10,749 bases of DNA from Bog-756 sp036511155 (GTDB lineage Bacteria; Actinomycetota; Acidimicrobiia; Acidimicrobiales; RAAP-2). The notes under the pieces are model-generated. The model was not told the DNA's origin and ran no database searches. It was given only the letters and a program-made list of their open reading frames with translations. Shown piece by piece: positions 1 through 7,192 of the stretch. The stretch's first letter is position 1. The number at the start of each line of letters is the position of its first letter. A program made the translations under genes and the position numbers. The stretch spans positions 1-10,749 of the forward strand of contig DATCCR010000122.1 of the NCBI GenBank assembly GCA_036511155.1, written 5' to 3'.

Positions 1-246
1 GGCCAGCTTCACCGGGAACGTATTCGCGTAGAAGAGGATCTGCGCGTTGGAGACCGTCCCCTGGATGAGGCCGCTGGAGGCCGGGGCGCCGACTGTCGCC
101 CACGTCTCCCACTTGAGGATGGTCTTCGTGTGCTTCGAGGCGGATGCCGGGATCACGAGCGCGATGACGGCGCAGATGACGGCCAGGACCACCACCAGAC
201 GCCAGCGCTGACGCAAGGCTCCGAAGAAGTTGATTGGCTCGATCAT
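1..246 (-). CDS. Wzz/chain-length-determinant-like membrane protein, N-terminus only (cut by left edge)
   Basis: An ATG whose A is at 246 opens 82 codons on the minus strand that run off the left edge without a stop. The translation begins MIEPINFFGALRQRWRLV, followed by one strongly hydrophobic segment (about residues 17-35, VVVLAVICAVIALVIP) and then an extracytoplasmic-looking stretch. A short cytoplasmic N-terminus with an aromatic/basic patch, one membrane helix and then a beta-type periplasmic segment is the usual start of Wzz/capsular chain-length regulators. These set polymer length in Wzy-dependent export or act as co-polymerases and tyrosine-kinase adaptors. The gene is divergent from the sugar-nucleotide operon starting at 739, which fits that role. 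A weak purine-rich stretch (GGGACAGGGG) precedes the ATG. The catalytic or C-terminal part is outside the window, so an attached kinase domain cannot be judged. The family call rests on topology and context, not on a diagnostic motif. Confidence 0.6.
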   Translation of the reverse strand, partial: MIEPINFFGALRQRWRLVVVLAVICAVIALVIPASASKHTKTILKWETWATVGAPASSGLIQGTVSNAQILFYANTFPVKLA

Positions 247-550
247 GCCCCTGTCCCGTCCGAGAATTCGCCTAGAGAAGAAGGCCGGAGATACGGCCAA
301 TTGATGGTACTACACGGCCTTGCGCATTCTGCCAGGGGTTTCTCAGGAATTTCGGTCACCCGGCCCGTCCACGTGGGCGGCCTGGCCCGTACGGCCGCGA
401 CCCGCGTCGGGCGACCCGTGAGGAGGGTCCCGGGCCCCATCGGCCGATGTTCGCAGCGGCTACCCGAAGTTGCCTGGCACACCCGTCCCGGGCGCGGGTG
501 ATCCCAAAATTTGAGGATGCCGAACGCGCAGGAGCGCGGTAGAGTTTGAG

Positions 551-634
551 CGACGACACAGGGCACTGTTTCCAGGTAAGGATGCATGGGGCCGAGGAGT
601 GCGGGGGCACTCCGAGGAGAGGGACATAATCGTC
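551..634 (+). ncRNA. Possible structured 5' leader RNA upstream of the dehydratase operon
   Basis: The stretch can fold as a three-way junction. A closing helix pairs GACGA (552-556) with TCGTC (630-634). A very short CTG/CAG stem lies at about 566-575. A strong 7-bp hairpin pairs GGAGTGC (596-602) with GCACTCC (607-613) around a GGGG loop. The hairpin is flanked by two copies of CCGAGGAG (592-599 and 612-619). The first junction strand reads CACAGGGCA (557-565), the same string that marks the start of the c-di-GMP-I (GEMM) aptamer, and GGATGCA follows the second stem, loosely recalling GGACGCAAA. The GNRA loop and its receptor expected in GEMM are not visible, so this is at best a divergent or unrelated leader. 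Pairing was found by eye; no energy or covariance calculation was made. Confidence 0.22.
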
Positions 635-728
635 TGCGAAGGACCGCATGGCCGGTGGCCAGCGACCTCGCCCAGGGGCTGTTCGATCAGGGGGGCGTCC
701 AGATGGATGCGCATGCATCACCAGCGTC

Positions 729-734
729 AGAAGG
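729..734 (+). promoter_or_regulatory. Ribosome binding site (AGAAGG) of the 4,6-dehydratase
   Basis: AGAAGG lies four bases upstream of the ATG at 739. It is the best Shine-Dalgarno match among the in-frame start candidates (ATG at 586, 703, 739 and 790) and decides the start chosen here. A G-rich stretch (690-696) before the ATG at 703 is the main rival. Confidence 0.5.
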
Positions 735-738
735 CAAC

Positions 739-2793
739 ATGAGTTCGTACCCGGGGCAACCCGACGAGACAGACGTGTCGCGCACCGATATGCGCCGCGT
801 GGCCGTGGCCGCCAGCCGCATCCGTGCCGCGCTCCTCTTCGTCCTGCTCGACGCCATCTCCGTGGTCACCGGGTACGGGCTGGCCGAGGTCACCTACTTC
901 CGTGACCGGGCGCCCAGCGGCTACTGGCTCCACTTCAGCGAGTTCCTGGCGGTGGCCGTCGTCGTCTCCATCATCTCCAACAAGATGTTCGGACTCTACG
1001 GACGCATGTGGCGGCACGCCGGCGCCGACGAGGCCCGCCAGCTCCTCCTGTCGGTGGCCACCACCCTGTGTGTGCTGATCGCCTTCTGGCCCGCCGGGAA
1101 CGCCATCCACATCGAGCTCGTCCCGCCGTTCGTGGTGGTGGTGGGCTGCATGTTCGCCGCCGCCGGCATGGGCGTCATCCGCTTCCACTCCCGACTGTTC
1201 GCCTGGCAGCGCGGCTCGAAGCGCCTCGGCCTCCGGGTGGCGGTCATCGGCAGCCGCGACGCCGGCGCCGCGGCCATCCGCGAGATGCTGCGCAGCCCGG
1301 GTGCCGGCCTGGTGCCGGTCGCCGTGTTCGACGACGACGAGCGGGCCCACGGCCTGTCGCTCCTCGGCGTGCCGGTGGTCGGTGACATCAGCGAGATCCC
1401 GAAGGCGGCCGGCCGCTACACGATCCAACAGGTCCTCCTGGCCATCCCCTCACCCTCGCCCGACCTGGTCGAACGGGCGCTGCGCGCCTCCGAGCAGGCC
1501 GGGGTGTCGATGAAGATGCTGCCCGGGGTCAAGGACATGCTCGACGAGCCCAACCACTTGGCCGCCCTGCGCCAGGCCCGTGAGCCCCGGATCGAGGATC
1601 TCCTCGGCCGGACGCCCGTGCCCACCGACCTCGAGTCGGTCCGCCGTTCGATCGAGGGGCAGCGCGTGCTGGTCACCGGGGCCGGCGGTTCCATCGGCTC
1701 CGAAATCTGTCGCCAGGTGGCGAGCCTCGGGCCGGCCCAGCTCGTCCTCCTCGACCACGACGAGACCCACCTGCACGACACGGCGGCCACCATCAACGGC
1801 CCTACCGAGCAGGCCCTCGTCGACATCTTCGACCGCGAGGCCGTGTACGAGACCTTCGAGGAGTTCCGCCCCGATGTCGTGTTCCACGCGGCCGCCCACA
1901 AGCACGTGCCCGTGCTGGAGCAGCACCCCCTCGAGGCGGCCAAGACCAACGTGCTCGGCACTCTCAACGTGGTCGATGCCGCCGCTGTCGTCGGCACCCG
2001 ACGGTTCGTGCAGATCTCGACCGACAAGGCCGTGCACCCCTCGAGCGTGATGGGGGCCTCCAAGCGCCTGGCCGAGCAGACCGTGCTCGCCCACGCCCCC
2101 GAGGGCGGTGCCTACTGCACCGTGCGCTTCGGCAACGTGCTGGGCAGCCGGGGCAGCGTCATCCCGACGTTCGCCCGCCAGATCGCCCAGGGTGGTCCGG
2201 TCACCGTCACCGACCCGAGGATGACCCGCTTCTTCATGAGCGTCGAGGAGGCCGTACAGCTGGTGCTCCAGGCCTCGGTCCTTTCGTGCGGCGGCGAGAT
2301 CTTCATGCTGGAGATGGGCGTGCCCGTCAAGATCATCGACCTGGCCGAGCGGATGATCCGGCTGTCGGGTTGCCAAGTCGGGATCGACATCCCGATCGAG
2401 ATCACCGGGATGCGCCCCGGCGAGAAGCTCAACGAAGTCCTCAGCACGCCCGACGAGGAGATCCTCGGCACCAGCCACCCCTACATCAACCGGCTGGTCC
2501 CGACCCGGGCGCCGGCCGACGTGTTCGCCGTCGAGCTCGAGGAGCTCGAGCTGGCCACCCTCCGTCGGGACAAGGACACCGTGCGCACCCTCCTCTTCAC
2601 CGCCGGCGTGGCCGGCGACGTGGTGCCCACCGTGCCCGGCATCGCCCCGGTCCACTGCCCTGCGGCGGCGGACCCGGACGACACCTTCGAGTGGCCCGAA
2701 CTCGTCGAGGCCGAGGCCGAGTTCGAGCTACGCGGTGTGGTCTCGACCTACCTCGGGCGACCCGGGAGCGACGCCGACCAGGTCCGGGCGTGA
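739..2793 (+). CDS. Membrane-bound polysaccharide biosynthesis NDP-sugar 4,6-dehydratase (FlaA1/CapD/WbpM type)
   Basis: The 684-residue protein matches the large WbpM/CapD form of the family. The N-terminus has four membrane segments (about residues 29-50, 62-85, 98-118, 124-145). A first Rossmann-like domain (CoA-binding type, from LRVAVIGS near 165) follows. A C-terminal extended SDR domain carries the cofactor loop TGAGGSIG (313-320), the ISTDKA segment with T428 and D429, and VMGASK with M438 and K442. Met in place of the usual catalytic Tyr (the SMK triad) is characteristic of membrane UDP-GlcNAc 4,6-dehydratases, which convert UDP-GlcNAc to the 4-keto-6-deoxy sugar on the way to QuiNAc, FucNAc or bacillosamine-type residues. 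PGEKLNE near the C-terminus is also typical. It is the first gene of a four-gene operon, and the next gene starts 52 bases downstream. The start at 739 was chosen for its AGAAGG; 703 is possible. The family is secure; the exact substrate is inferred. Confidence 0.93.
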   Translation: MSSYPGQPDETDVSRTDMRRVAVAASRIRAALLFVLLDAISVVTGYGLAEVTYFRDRAPSGYWLHFSEFLAVAVVVSIISNKMFGLYGRMWRHAGADEARQLLLSVATTLCVLIAFWPAGNAIHIELVPPFVVVVGCMFAAAGMGVIRFHSRLFAWQRGSKRLGLRVAVIGSRDAGAAAIREMLRSPGAGLVPVAVFDDDERAHGLSLLGVPVVGDISEIPKAAGRYTIQQVLLAIPSPSPDLVERALRASEQAGVSMKMLPGVKDMLDEPNHLAALRQAREPRIEDLLGRTPVPTDLESVRRSIEGQRVLVTGAGGSIGSEICRQVASLGPAQLVLLDHDETHLHDTAATINGPTEQALVDIFDREAVYETFEEFRPDVVFHAAAHKHVPVLEQHPLEAAKTNVLGTLNVVDAAAVVGTRRFVQISTDKAVHPSSVMGASKRLAEQTVLAHAPEGGAYCTVRFGNVLGSRGSVIPTFARQIAQGGPVTVTDPRMTRFFMSVEEAVQLVLQASVLSCGGEIFMLEMGVPVKIIDLAERMIRLSGCQVGIDIPIEITGMRPGEKLNEVLSTPDEEILGTSHPYINRLVPTRAPADVFAVELEELELATLRRDKDTVRTLLFTAGVAGDVVPTVPGIAPVHCPAAADPDDTFEWPELVEAEAEFELRGVVSTYLGRPGSDADQVRA

Positions 2794-2845
2794 CCGTAGC
2801 CACTGGCTGCCGGACCCGTCCGACGGCCCCTTCGGTCCCCACGCG

Positions 2846-4111
2846 ATGAGCGACGTACCCATCGCCAAACTGGTGGTCGTCGGCCAGGGCTACGTCGGCC
2901 TGCCCCTTGCCCTGCGCTCCGTCGAGGTCGGCTACGACGTCGTCGGCTTCGACCTCGACGTCAACCGCGTCAAGCGGCTGGCCGACGGCGACTCCTACGT
3001 CGAGGACATCACCGACGAGCGCCTGGCCGCCGCCCTGGCCACCGGGCGCTATCTCCCGACCGACGACAGCACCCACATGGCCGGCTTCGACCTGGCCGTC
3101 ATCGACGTACCCACCCCGCTCGAGGACGGCAACCCCAACCTCGCCTACGTCGAGGATGCCGCGGCCACGCTCGCCGGCCACCTCCGCCAGGGGGCGACGG
3201 TCGTCCTGGAGTCGACCAGCTACCCGGGCACCACCGAGGAGCTCGTGGTGCCGATCCTGGAGTCGGGCTCCGGGCTCGTCGCCGGCCGCGACTTCCATGC
3301 CGGCTACAGCCCGGAGCGGATCGACCCGGGCAATACCACCTGGCGGCTCGAGAACACCCCGAAGGTCGTGTCCGGCATCGATGCCGCCTCGCTCGAGGTG
3401 GTCGAGGAGTTCTACGGTCGCCTGGTCGACCAGACCGTCGCCGTCTCGGGCACCAAGGAGGCCGAGCTGACCAAGCTGCTCGAGAACACCTTCCGGCACG
3501 TCAACATCGCGCTGGTCAACGAGCTGGCCATGTTCGCAGCCGACCTGGACATCGACGTGTGGGAGTCCATCGACGCCGCCTCCACCAAGCCCTTCGGCTA
3601 CATGCGGTTCACCCCCGGGCCGGGCGTGGGCGGGCACTGCCTCCCCATCGACCCGAGCTACCTGTCGTGGAAGGTCCGGCGCAGCCTGGGCCAGCCGTTC
3701 CGGTTCGTCGAGCTGGCCAACGACGTCAACGAGCACATGCCCGACTACGTCGTGCGCCGCCTGATGCTGGCCTTCAACCGCATGGGACGGTCGATCAACG
3801 GCTCGCGCGTCCTCATCCTCGGCCTCGCCTACAAGCGCAACACCGGCGACGCCCGCGAGGCGCCGGGCACGGTGATCGCCCGGTCCCTGGTCGCCCTCGG
3901 CGCCGACCTGCGCGTGGCCGACCCGCACCTCGTCGGCGACACCCTGGCCTTCCCTCTGGTGGAGGCCACCGCCGACGAGCTGGCCGCGGCCGACGCCGTC
4001 ATCCTGGTGACCGACCACGACGCCTTCGACTACGACCTCGTCGAACGGCACGCCCGTTACGTCCTCGACACCCGCAACCGACTGGACGGGCCAGCGGTCG
4101 AGCGGCTCTGA
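2846..4111 (+). CDS. UDP-N-acetylhexosamine 6-dehydrogenase (WecC/WbpA type nucleotide-sugar dehydrogenase)
   Basis: A 421-residue cytoplasmic enzyme of normal family length. The N-terminal NAD-binding domain has GQGYVGLPL (from residue 11), a helical middle domain follows, and the C-terminal UDP-binding domain begins near LILGLAYKRNTGD. Residues equivalent to the catalytic set are present: E122 within ESTSYPGTT, K210 and N214 in KLLENTF, and nucleophile C265 in GVGGHCLPIDP. GGHC-[IL]-P-[IV]-DP rather than GGSCFPKD points to oxidation of UDP-GlcNAc or UDP-ManNAc to the uronic acid, not UDP-glucose; YSPERIDPGN supports this. It makes two NADH per sugar. The ATG at 2846 places the Rossmann strand at the usual distance; no clear ribosome binding site precedes it. 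It lies 52 bases after the dehydratase and 7 bases before the epimerase start, so it is very likely co-transcribed. The choice between GlcNAc and ManNAc substrates cannot be made from motifs alone. Confidence 0.93.
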   Translation: MSDVPIAKLVVVGQGYVGLPLALRSVEVGYDVVGFDLDVNRVKRLADGDSYVEDITDERLAAALATGRYLPTDDSTHMAGFDLAVIDVPTPLEDGNPNLAYVEDAAATLAGHLRQGATVVLESTSYPGTTEELVVPILESGSGLVAGRDFHAGYSPERIDPGNTTWRLENTPKVVSGIDAASLEVVEEFYGRLVDQTVAVSGTKEAELTKLLENTFRHVNIALVNELAMFAADLDIDVWESIDAASTKPFGYMRFTPGPGVGGHCLPIDPSYLSWKVRRSLGQPFRFVELANDVNEHMPDYVVRRLMLAFNRMGRSINGSRVLILGLAYKRNTGDAREAPGTVIARSLVALGADLRVADPHLVGDTLAFPLVEATADELAAADAVILVTDHDAFDYDLVERHARYVLDTRNRLDGPAVERL

Positions 4112-4122
4112 TGCCGGCGTGA
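4111..4122 (+). other. Three-codon bridging ORF at the dehydrogenase-epimerase junction
   Basis: ATG CCG GCG TGA begins within the dehydrogenase stop (TGATG overlap) and its own TGA overlaps the GTG start of the epimerase (GTGA). The reading frame differs from both neighbours. This arrangement would let a terminating ribosome reinitiate twice and reach the epimerase start, which has no visible ribosome binding site. It may be chance. Confidence 0.25.
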
Positions 4123-5051
4123 GGGTCATCGTGACCGGCGGAGCCGGATTCATCGGAGCCAACCTGTGCCGCACCCTGGTCGCCACGCCCGGCGTCGATG
4201 ACGTGGTCGCCCTCGACGACCTCTCGACGGGCAGCAAGGCCAACTTGGTCGGCGTCGACGGGGTGACGCTGGTCGAGGGGTCGATCCTCGACACCGCGCT
4301 GCTCGACGAGGTGGTGCCCGGCACCGCGGCCATCGTCCACCTGGGCGCCCGCCCGTCGGTCCCCCGTTCGATCGTCGACCCGGTCGCCTCCCACGAGGCC
4401 AACGCCACCGGCACCCTTCGGGTGCTCGAGGCCGCCCGCCACCACGGCGACCCCCTGGTCGTCGTGGCGTCGTCCTCGTCGGTCTACGGTGCCAACCCCG
4501 TCATCCCCAAGCAGGAGGACCTGGCCCCGATGCCGGTCAGCCCCTATGCCGTCAGCAAGCTGGCCACCGAGTCGTACGCGCTGGCCTACGCCCACTCCTA
4601 CGGCCTCCCCACGCTGGCCTTCCGGTTCTTCAACGTCTTCGGCCCGCTGCAGGCGCCCGACCACGCCTATGCCGCGGTCGTGCCGGCCTTCCTGGCCGCC
4701 GCCCTCCGGGGCGAGCCGATCCCGGTGCACGGCGACGGCCTGCAGACCCGGGACTTCACCTACGTCGGCACCGTGTGCGCGGTCCTGGCCGACGCCGTGG
4801 TGCGCAAGGTGACCGACCCCCGGCCGGTCAACCTCGCCTTCGGCACCCGCTACTCGCTCCTCGACGTGATCGCCCGGATCGAGGAGCAGCTCGGCCACCC
4901 GCTGGAGCGGGAGCACGCCGACCCCCGGGCCGGCGACGTGCGTGACTCCCAGGCCGACCAGACCAACCTGCGGCGCCTCTTCCCCGATGTCGAGCCGGTC
5001 GCTCTGGAGGACGGGCTGGCAGCCACCATCGCCTGGTTCCGGGAGCGGTGA
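4119..5051 (+). CDS. NAD-dependent NDP-sugar 4-epimerase (GalE/WbpP-like extended SDR)
   Basis: The protein has 310 residues, a normal length for a compact extended SDR epimerase. The Rossmann loop TGGAGFIG is at residues 6-13, the acidic DDLSTG segment after strand 2 near 35, SSSSVYG at 118-124, and the catalytic YxxxK at Y143-K147 (SPYAVSK). RFFNVFGP and RDFTYV are the usual substrate-domain signatures. Such enzymes interconvert C4 epimers of UDP-hexoses, N-acetylhexosamines or their uronic acids. The start is GTG at 4119 because the Rossmann strand begins at once (RVIVTGG); an ATG at 4111 is out of frame. Placement directly after a WbpA/WecC-type dehydrogenase suggests a WbpA-WbpP-like pair yielding UDP-GalNAcA (inference). 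The stop overlaps the next start by four bases (GTGA). A dehydratase or decarboxylase role in the same fold is less likely. Confidence 0.88.
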   Translation: MRVIVTGGAGFIGANLCRTLVATPGVDDVVALDDLSTGSKANLVGVDGVTLVEGSILDTALLDEVVPGTAAIVHLGARPSVPRSIVDPVASHEANATGTLRVLEAARHHGDPLVVVASSSSVYGANPVIPKQEDLAPMPVSPYAVSKLATESYALAYAHSYGLPTLAFRFFNVFGPLQAPDHAYAAVVPAFLAAALRGEPIPVHGDGLQTRDFTYVGTVCAVLADAVVRKVTDPRPVNLAFGTRYSLLDVIARIEEQLGHPLEREHADPRAGDVRDSQADQTNLRRLFPDVEPVALEDGLAATIAWFRER

Positions 5052-5698
5052 CGGTCGAGCCCGAGGTGCACGATGGTCGGACCGAGGCCATCGTGGGCGG
5101 CGCCCTGGTCGCCCTGGTCGTCGTGGCCGCCCTGGTCTTCCGCAACCACCCCGGCCCGATCTTCCTCGACCGTTGGGGCTTCTCGTTCATCCACCCCGCC
5201 GTCGGCGACACCTTCTACAAACGGGTGACCGATATGCGCTCGGTGGCCTTCCTGGTGGCCGGGTCGATCCTGGCCGCCCTGGTGGTGGTGGGCCGGGACC
5301 GGTTGCGGGCGCTGGCCTGTCTGGTGGGTCCAGGTCTGTCGGTCGTGCTGGTCGAGTGGCTGCTGAAGCCGGTCATCGCCCGGCGCTACGCCGAGGTGCT
5401 GACCTTCCCCTCGGGGACCACCACCGTGGTCGCCTCCGTGGCCACCGCCTGGGTCTTGGCCGTCCCCCGGCGGTTCCGACCGGTGGCGGTAGTGGTCGGG
5501 ACCTTCCTGGTCGGCCTCGAGTGCATCGCCGTGGTCGCCCTGCAGTGGCACTTCCCCACCGACGCCCTCGGCGGCGTGGTCGTCGGGGTGGGGGTCGTGG
5601 TCCTGCTCGACGGGCTGCTCCGCCTGGGGGCCGACTCGCTCCGGGAAAGGGACGAACCCGCCGACCGGGCCGACGCCGCCGGCCCGGAGCCGGCCTGA
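5048..5698 (+). CDS. PAP2-fold integral membrane protein with degenerate phosphatase motifs
   Basis: A 216-residue protein with about five or six hydrophobic segments. It is translationally coupled to the epimerase through a GTGA overlap. The pattern LKP..., FPSG..., WHFPTD...GG in the right order and spacing identifies the PAP2/phosphatidic-acid phosphatase fold, often involved in undecaprenyl-pyrophosphate recycling or polyprenyl-phosphate sugar metabolism. The catalytic set is altered. Motif 1 keeps K107 but has RRYA where the conserved RP is expected (R112, R113, Y114). Motif 2 is PSGT, with T124 in place of the PSGH histidine. Motif 3 keeps H168 and D172 but has Val at 162 where the conserved Arg usually sits. 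It may bind polyprenyl phosphate without hydrolysing it, or use a variant mechanism. The tail after residue ~200 is charged and Pro/Ala-rich. Fold call is fairly firm; activity is uncertain. Confidence 0.8.
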   Translation: MTVEPEVHDGRTEAIVGGALVALVVVAALVFRNHPGPIFLDRWGFSFIHPAVGDTFYKRVTDMRSVAFLVAGSILAALVVVGRDRLRALACLVGPGLSVVLVEWLLKPVIARRYAEVLTFPSGTTTVVASVATAWVLAVPRRFRPVAVVVGTFLVGLECIAVVALQWHFPTDALGGVVVGVGVVVLLDGLLRLGADSLRERDEPADRADAAGPEPA

Positions 5699-5701
5699 TC
5701 C

Positions 5702-5717
5702 GGGGACTGGGCTCCCC
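5702..5717 (+). terminator. Small hairpin just after the operon's last stop codon
   Basis: GGGGA (5702-5706) pairs with TCCCC (5713-5717) around a six-base loop, starting three bases after the PAP2 stop. No T run follows, so intrinsic termination is doubtful; it may instead stabilise the 3' end of the operon transcript. Confidence 0.25.
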
Positions 5718-5752
5718 ACGGTCCACCCTGGTGCCGGTGAACACCCCCCGGG

Positions 5753-5758
5753 TAGCAT
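5753..5758 (+). promoter_or_regulatory. Possible -10 element upstream of the LuxR-type regulator
   Basis: TAGCAT fits TANNNT and stands in the 165-base gap after the operon. No convincing -35 hexamer lies 16-19 bases upstream. A start near 5765 would give a leader of about 100 bases containing CCCGGC/GCCGGG pairing. Weak evidence only. Confidence 0.22.
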
Positions 5759-5863
5759 GGAGGGTCGCCGAGGATCGCGGTGCCGCCCGGCAACGGTGGC
5801 AGCCGGGAACCAGGGCGGACAGGAGTCCGACGGGGGATCGTCGCACTCGCGAGCGGGGGCTGT

Positions 5864-7192
5864 ATGGGGAGTGACAAGGAACGTCCGGAGGGACCCGAGT
5901 CAGGTCGACGCGGCACCAGCGCGGTCGCCTGGGTCGACCTCCGGGTCGACACGAACTCCGGACCCGCCGCCGACGTGGCCGTGGCCGGGGCCGCCCACCT
6001 GCTCCGCCAGGTGACCAAGGCCGTGCGCGGCGGCGACCGCGTGTGTCCGACGGCCACCTCGCTGGTGGCCGTGGAGTTCGGATCGGTGGCCAGTGCCGTC
6101 CCCCTGGTGGTCCTCGGCGACCGGATCGCCCGGGCCGTCGGCCCCACCCTCCCCTTCGACCGGTCCGACGCCTGCCTCGGCGTGGCGGTGGGGATGGCCG
6201 GCCCCGTCGAGGGGATCGACCCCGTCGGCTCCGACGAGATCTCCCGTCGTGCGCTCGGTGCCGCCCGGTCCGGGCGGTCGGTCCTGGACGCCGACGCGGC
6301 CGGAGGAATCGGTGACCTCACCGCCGTGGTCATCGTCGACCTGCGGGTCACGGGCCACCCGTCGGCCACCGGCTCCGGTCCCTCGTTCCAACCGCTCCAC
6401 CGGCGCACCGTCCACCGCTACTGCGCCACCCGGGCCGAGGGCCTCCCGGGCCTCCGCCCGGCCGACCCCCGCACGGTGGCCGCCGGGCCGTCCTCCGAGG
6501 GCCTGGCGACCAGCAACCTGAGCGTCCTGGTGGTCGACCCGATGGCCGCCGACGGGACCGCTCCCGGCTTCGCCCTGACCGCCTCGGCCGACTTGGTGGA
6601 GCGCCTGGGCTGTCGGACGGGCACGGCCCCGGTATCCCCCGACGAGCCCCTGTTGACCACCGTCGACGGCACCGACATCGACCTGGTGGTCCTGGTGCTC
6701 GACGGGGCCTGGGTCGGGCGGTCCCCCAACTGGGCGACCGGGGCCTGGGGCCTGCCGGCCCGACTGACCACCGCCTATGTGGACAAGGGGATCCCGGTCC
6801 TGGCCGTCAGTGCCGGTGCCGGTGCCGGTGCCATCGCCTCGTGCGTGGCCCAGGGGGCGCTGGCCCTGTTCGACCTGGACAGCCTGGCCGATGCCCTGCG
6901 GTCCCTCGACGGGCTGACCATCGAGGAGGCCCGGCAGGTGGCCGAGTTGGGCTTCGCCGACCGGTTCCGGGCCCTTCTCGGCCTGACGGCCGGCGAGCGG
7001 CGGGTCCTCTTCTACCTGACCGAGGGATGGGCCGCCCAGGACATCGCCGAGGAACTGGTGGTGTCGCTCACCACGGTGCGGTCGCACATCCGCTCGGTGC
7101 TCCGCAAGCTGGAGGTCCGCTCCCAACTGGCGGCCGTGGCCATCGCCAACAGCCGCGACCTCGAGCACCACACCATCTCGGCCAACTCCTAG
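5864..7192 (+). CDS. LuxR/NarL-type transcriptional regulator with degenerate GGDEF-like and receiver-like regions
   Basis: 442 residues from the ATG at 5864. The C-terminus (about 374-430) is a clear LuxR/GerE helix-turn-helix: LTAGERRVL, then DIAEELVVSLTTVRSHIRSVLRKL. Residues about 218-350 resemble a receiver domain: strand VLVVDP (D225), LVVLVLDG with D280 at the phosphoacceptor position, IPVLAVSAG as strand 4, and GALALFDLDSLADAL as strand 5, where the usual Lys is absent. Residues about 20-130 resemble a GGDEF domain in outline (AAHLLRQVTKAVRGGDRV, then LGVAVGMA), but the signature is replaced by LVAVEFG (67-73), so cyclase activity is not expected. It may act as an unphosphorylated or ligand-sensing regulator. 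The start is uncertain: the frame is open upstream to 5780, and GGGGG at 5855-5859 is only a modest ribosome binding site. It shares a CTAG with the convergent sulfotransferase. HTH assignment is firm; the other two domains are by-eye pattern matches. Confidence 0.85.
   Translation: MGSDKERPEGPESGRRGTSAVAWVDLRVDTNSGPAADVAVAGAAHLLRQVTKAVRGGDRVCPTATSLVAVEFGSVASAVPLVVLGDRIARAVGPTLPFDRSDACLGVAVGMAGPVEGIDPVGSDEISRRALGAARSGRSVLDADAAGGIGDLTAVVIVDLRVTGHPSATGSGPSFQPLHRRTVHRYCATRAEGLPGLRPADPRTVAAGPSSEGLATSNLSVLVVDPMAADGTAPGFALTASADLVERLGCRTGTAPVSPDEPLLTTVDGTDIDLVVLVLDGAWVGRSPNWATGAWGLPARLTTAYVDKGIPVLAVSAGAGAGAIASCVAQGALALFDLDSLADALRSLDGLTIEEARQVAELGFADRFRALLGLTAGERRVLFYLTEGWAAQDIAEELVVSLTTVRSHIRSVLRKLEVRSQLAAVAIANSRDLEHHTISANS
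6811..6832 (+). repeat. Hexanucleotide tandem repeat (TGCCGG, 3.7 copies) inside the regulator gene
   Basis: Three full TGCCGG units plus TGCC encode an Ala-Gly run (SAGAGAGA) after the fourth strand of the receiver-like region. Because the unit is six bases, slippage would change the loop length without shifting the frame. Confidence 0.7.

Larger units (their letters stand above)
247..738. other. Divergent intergenic region between the Wzz-like gene and the dehydratase operon
   Basis: About 490 bases with no gene I can support. It should hold the promoters for both divergent genes. The stretch 290-330 and 500-520 is more AT-rich than its surroundings. A TANNNT-type hexamer, TAGAGT, lies at 540-545; no good -35 sits 16-19 bases upstream (a TTGAGG at 511-516 is 23 bases away), so the promoter call is weak. 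If it is real, transcription would begin near 551-553, exactly where the candidate structured leader starts. Smaller hairpins follow at about 650-660 (TGGCC/GGCCA) and 706-719 (GATGC/GCATC, loop GCAT). The plus frame stays open from 586, but that part lacks dehydratase-like sequence. Confidence 0.6.

Noticed and set aside
511..545. TTGAGG (511-516) paired with TAGAGT (540-545) as a normal sigma70 promoter
   Set aside because: The spacer is 23 bases, well beyond the usual 16-19, so the pair is not accepted as one promoter.
586..738. N-terminal extension of the 4,6-dehydratase from the ATG at 586 or 703
   Set aside because: The extra residues do not resemble the family, and the ATG at 739 has the best ribosome binding site. 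The region also holds the possible structured leader. The 703 start cannot be fully excluded.
2597..4414. Long minus-strand open frame across the dehydrogenase and epimerase
   Set aside because: Repetitive Gly/Val/Asp/His-rich translation without motifs, antisense to two well-supported enzymes; a typical shadow in GC-rich DNA.
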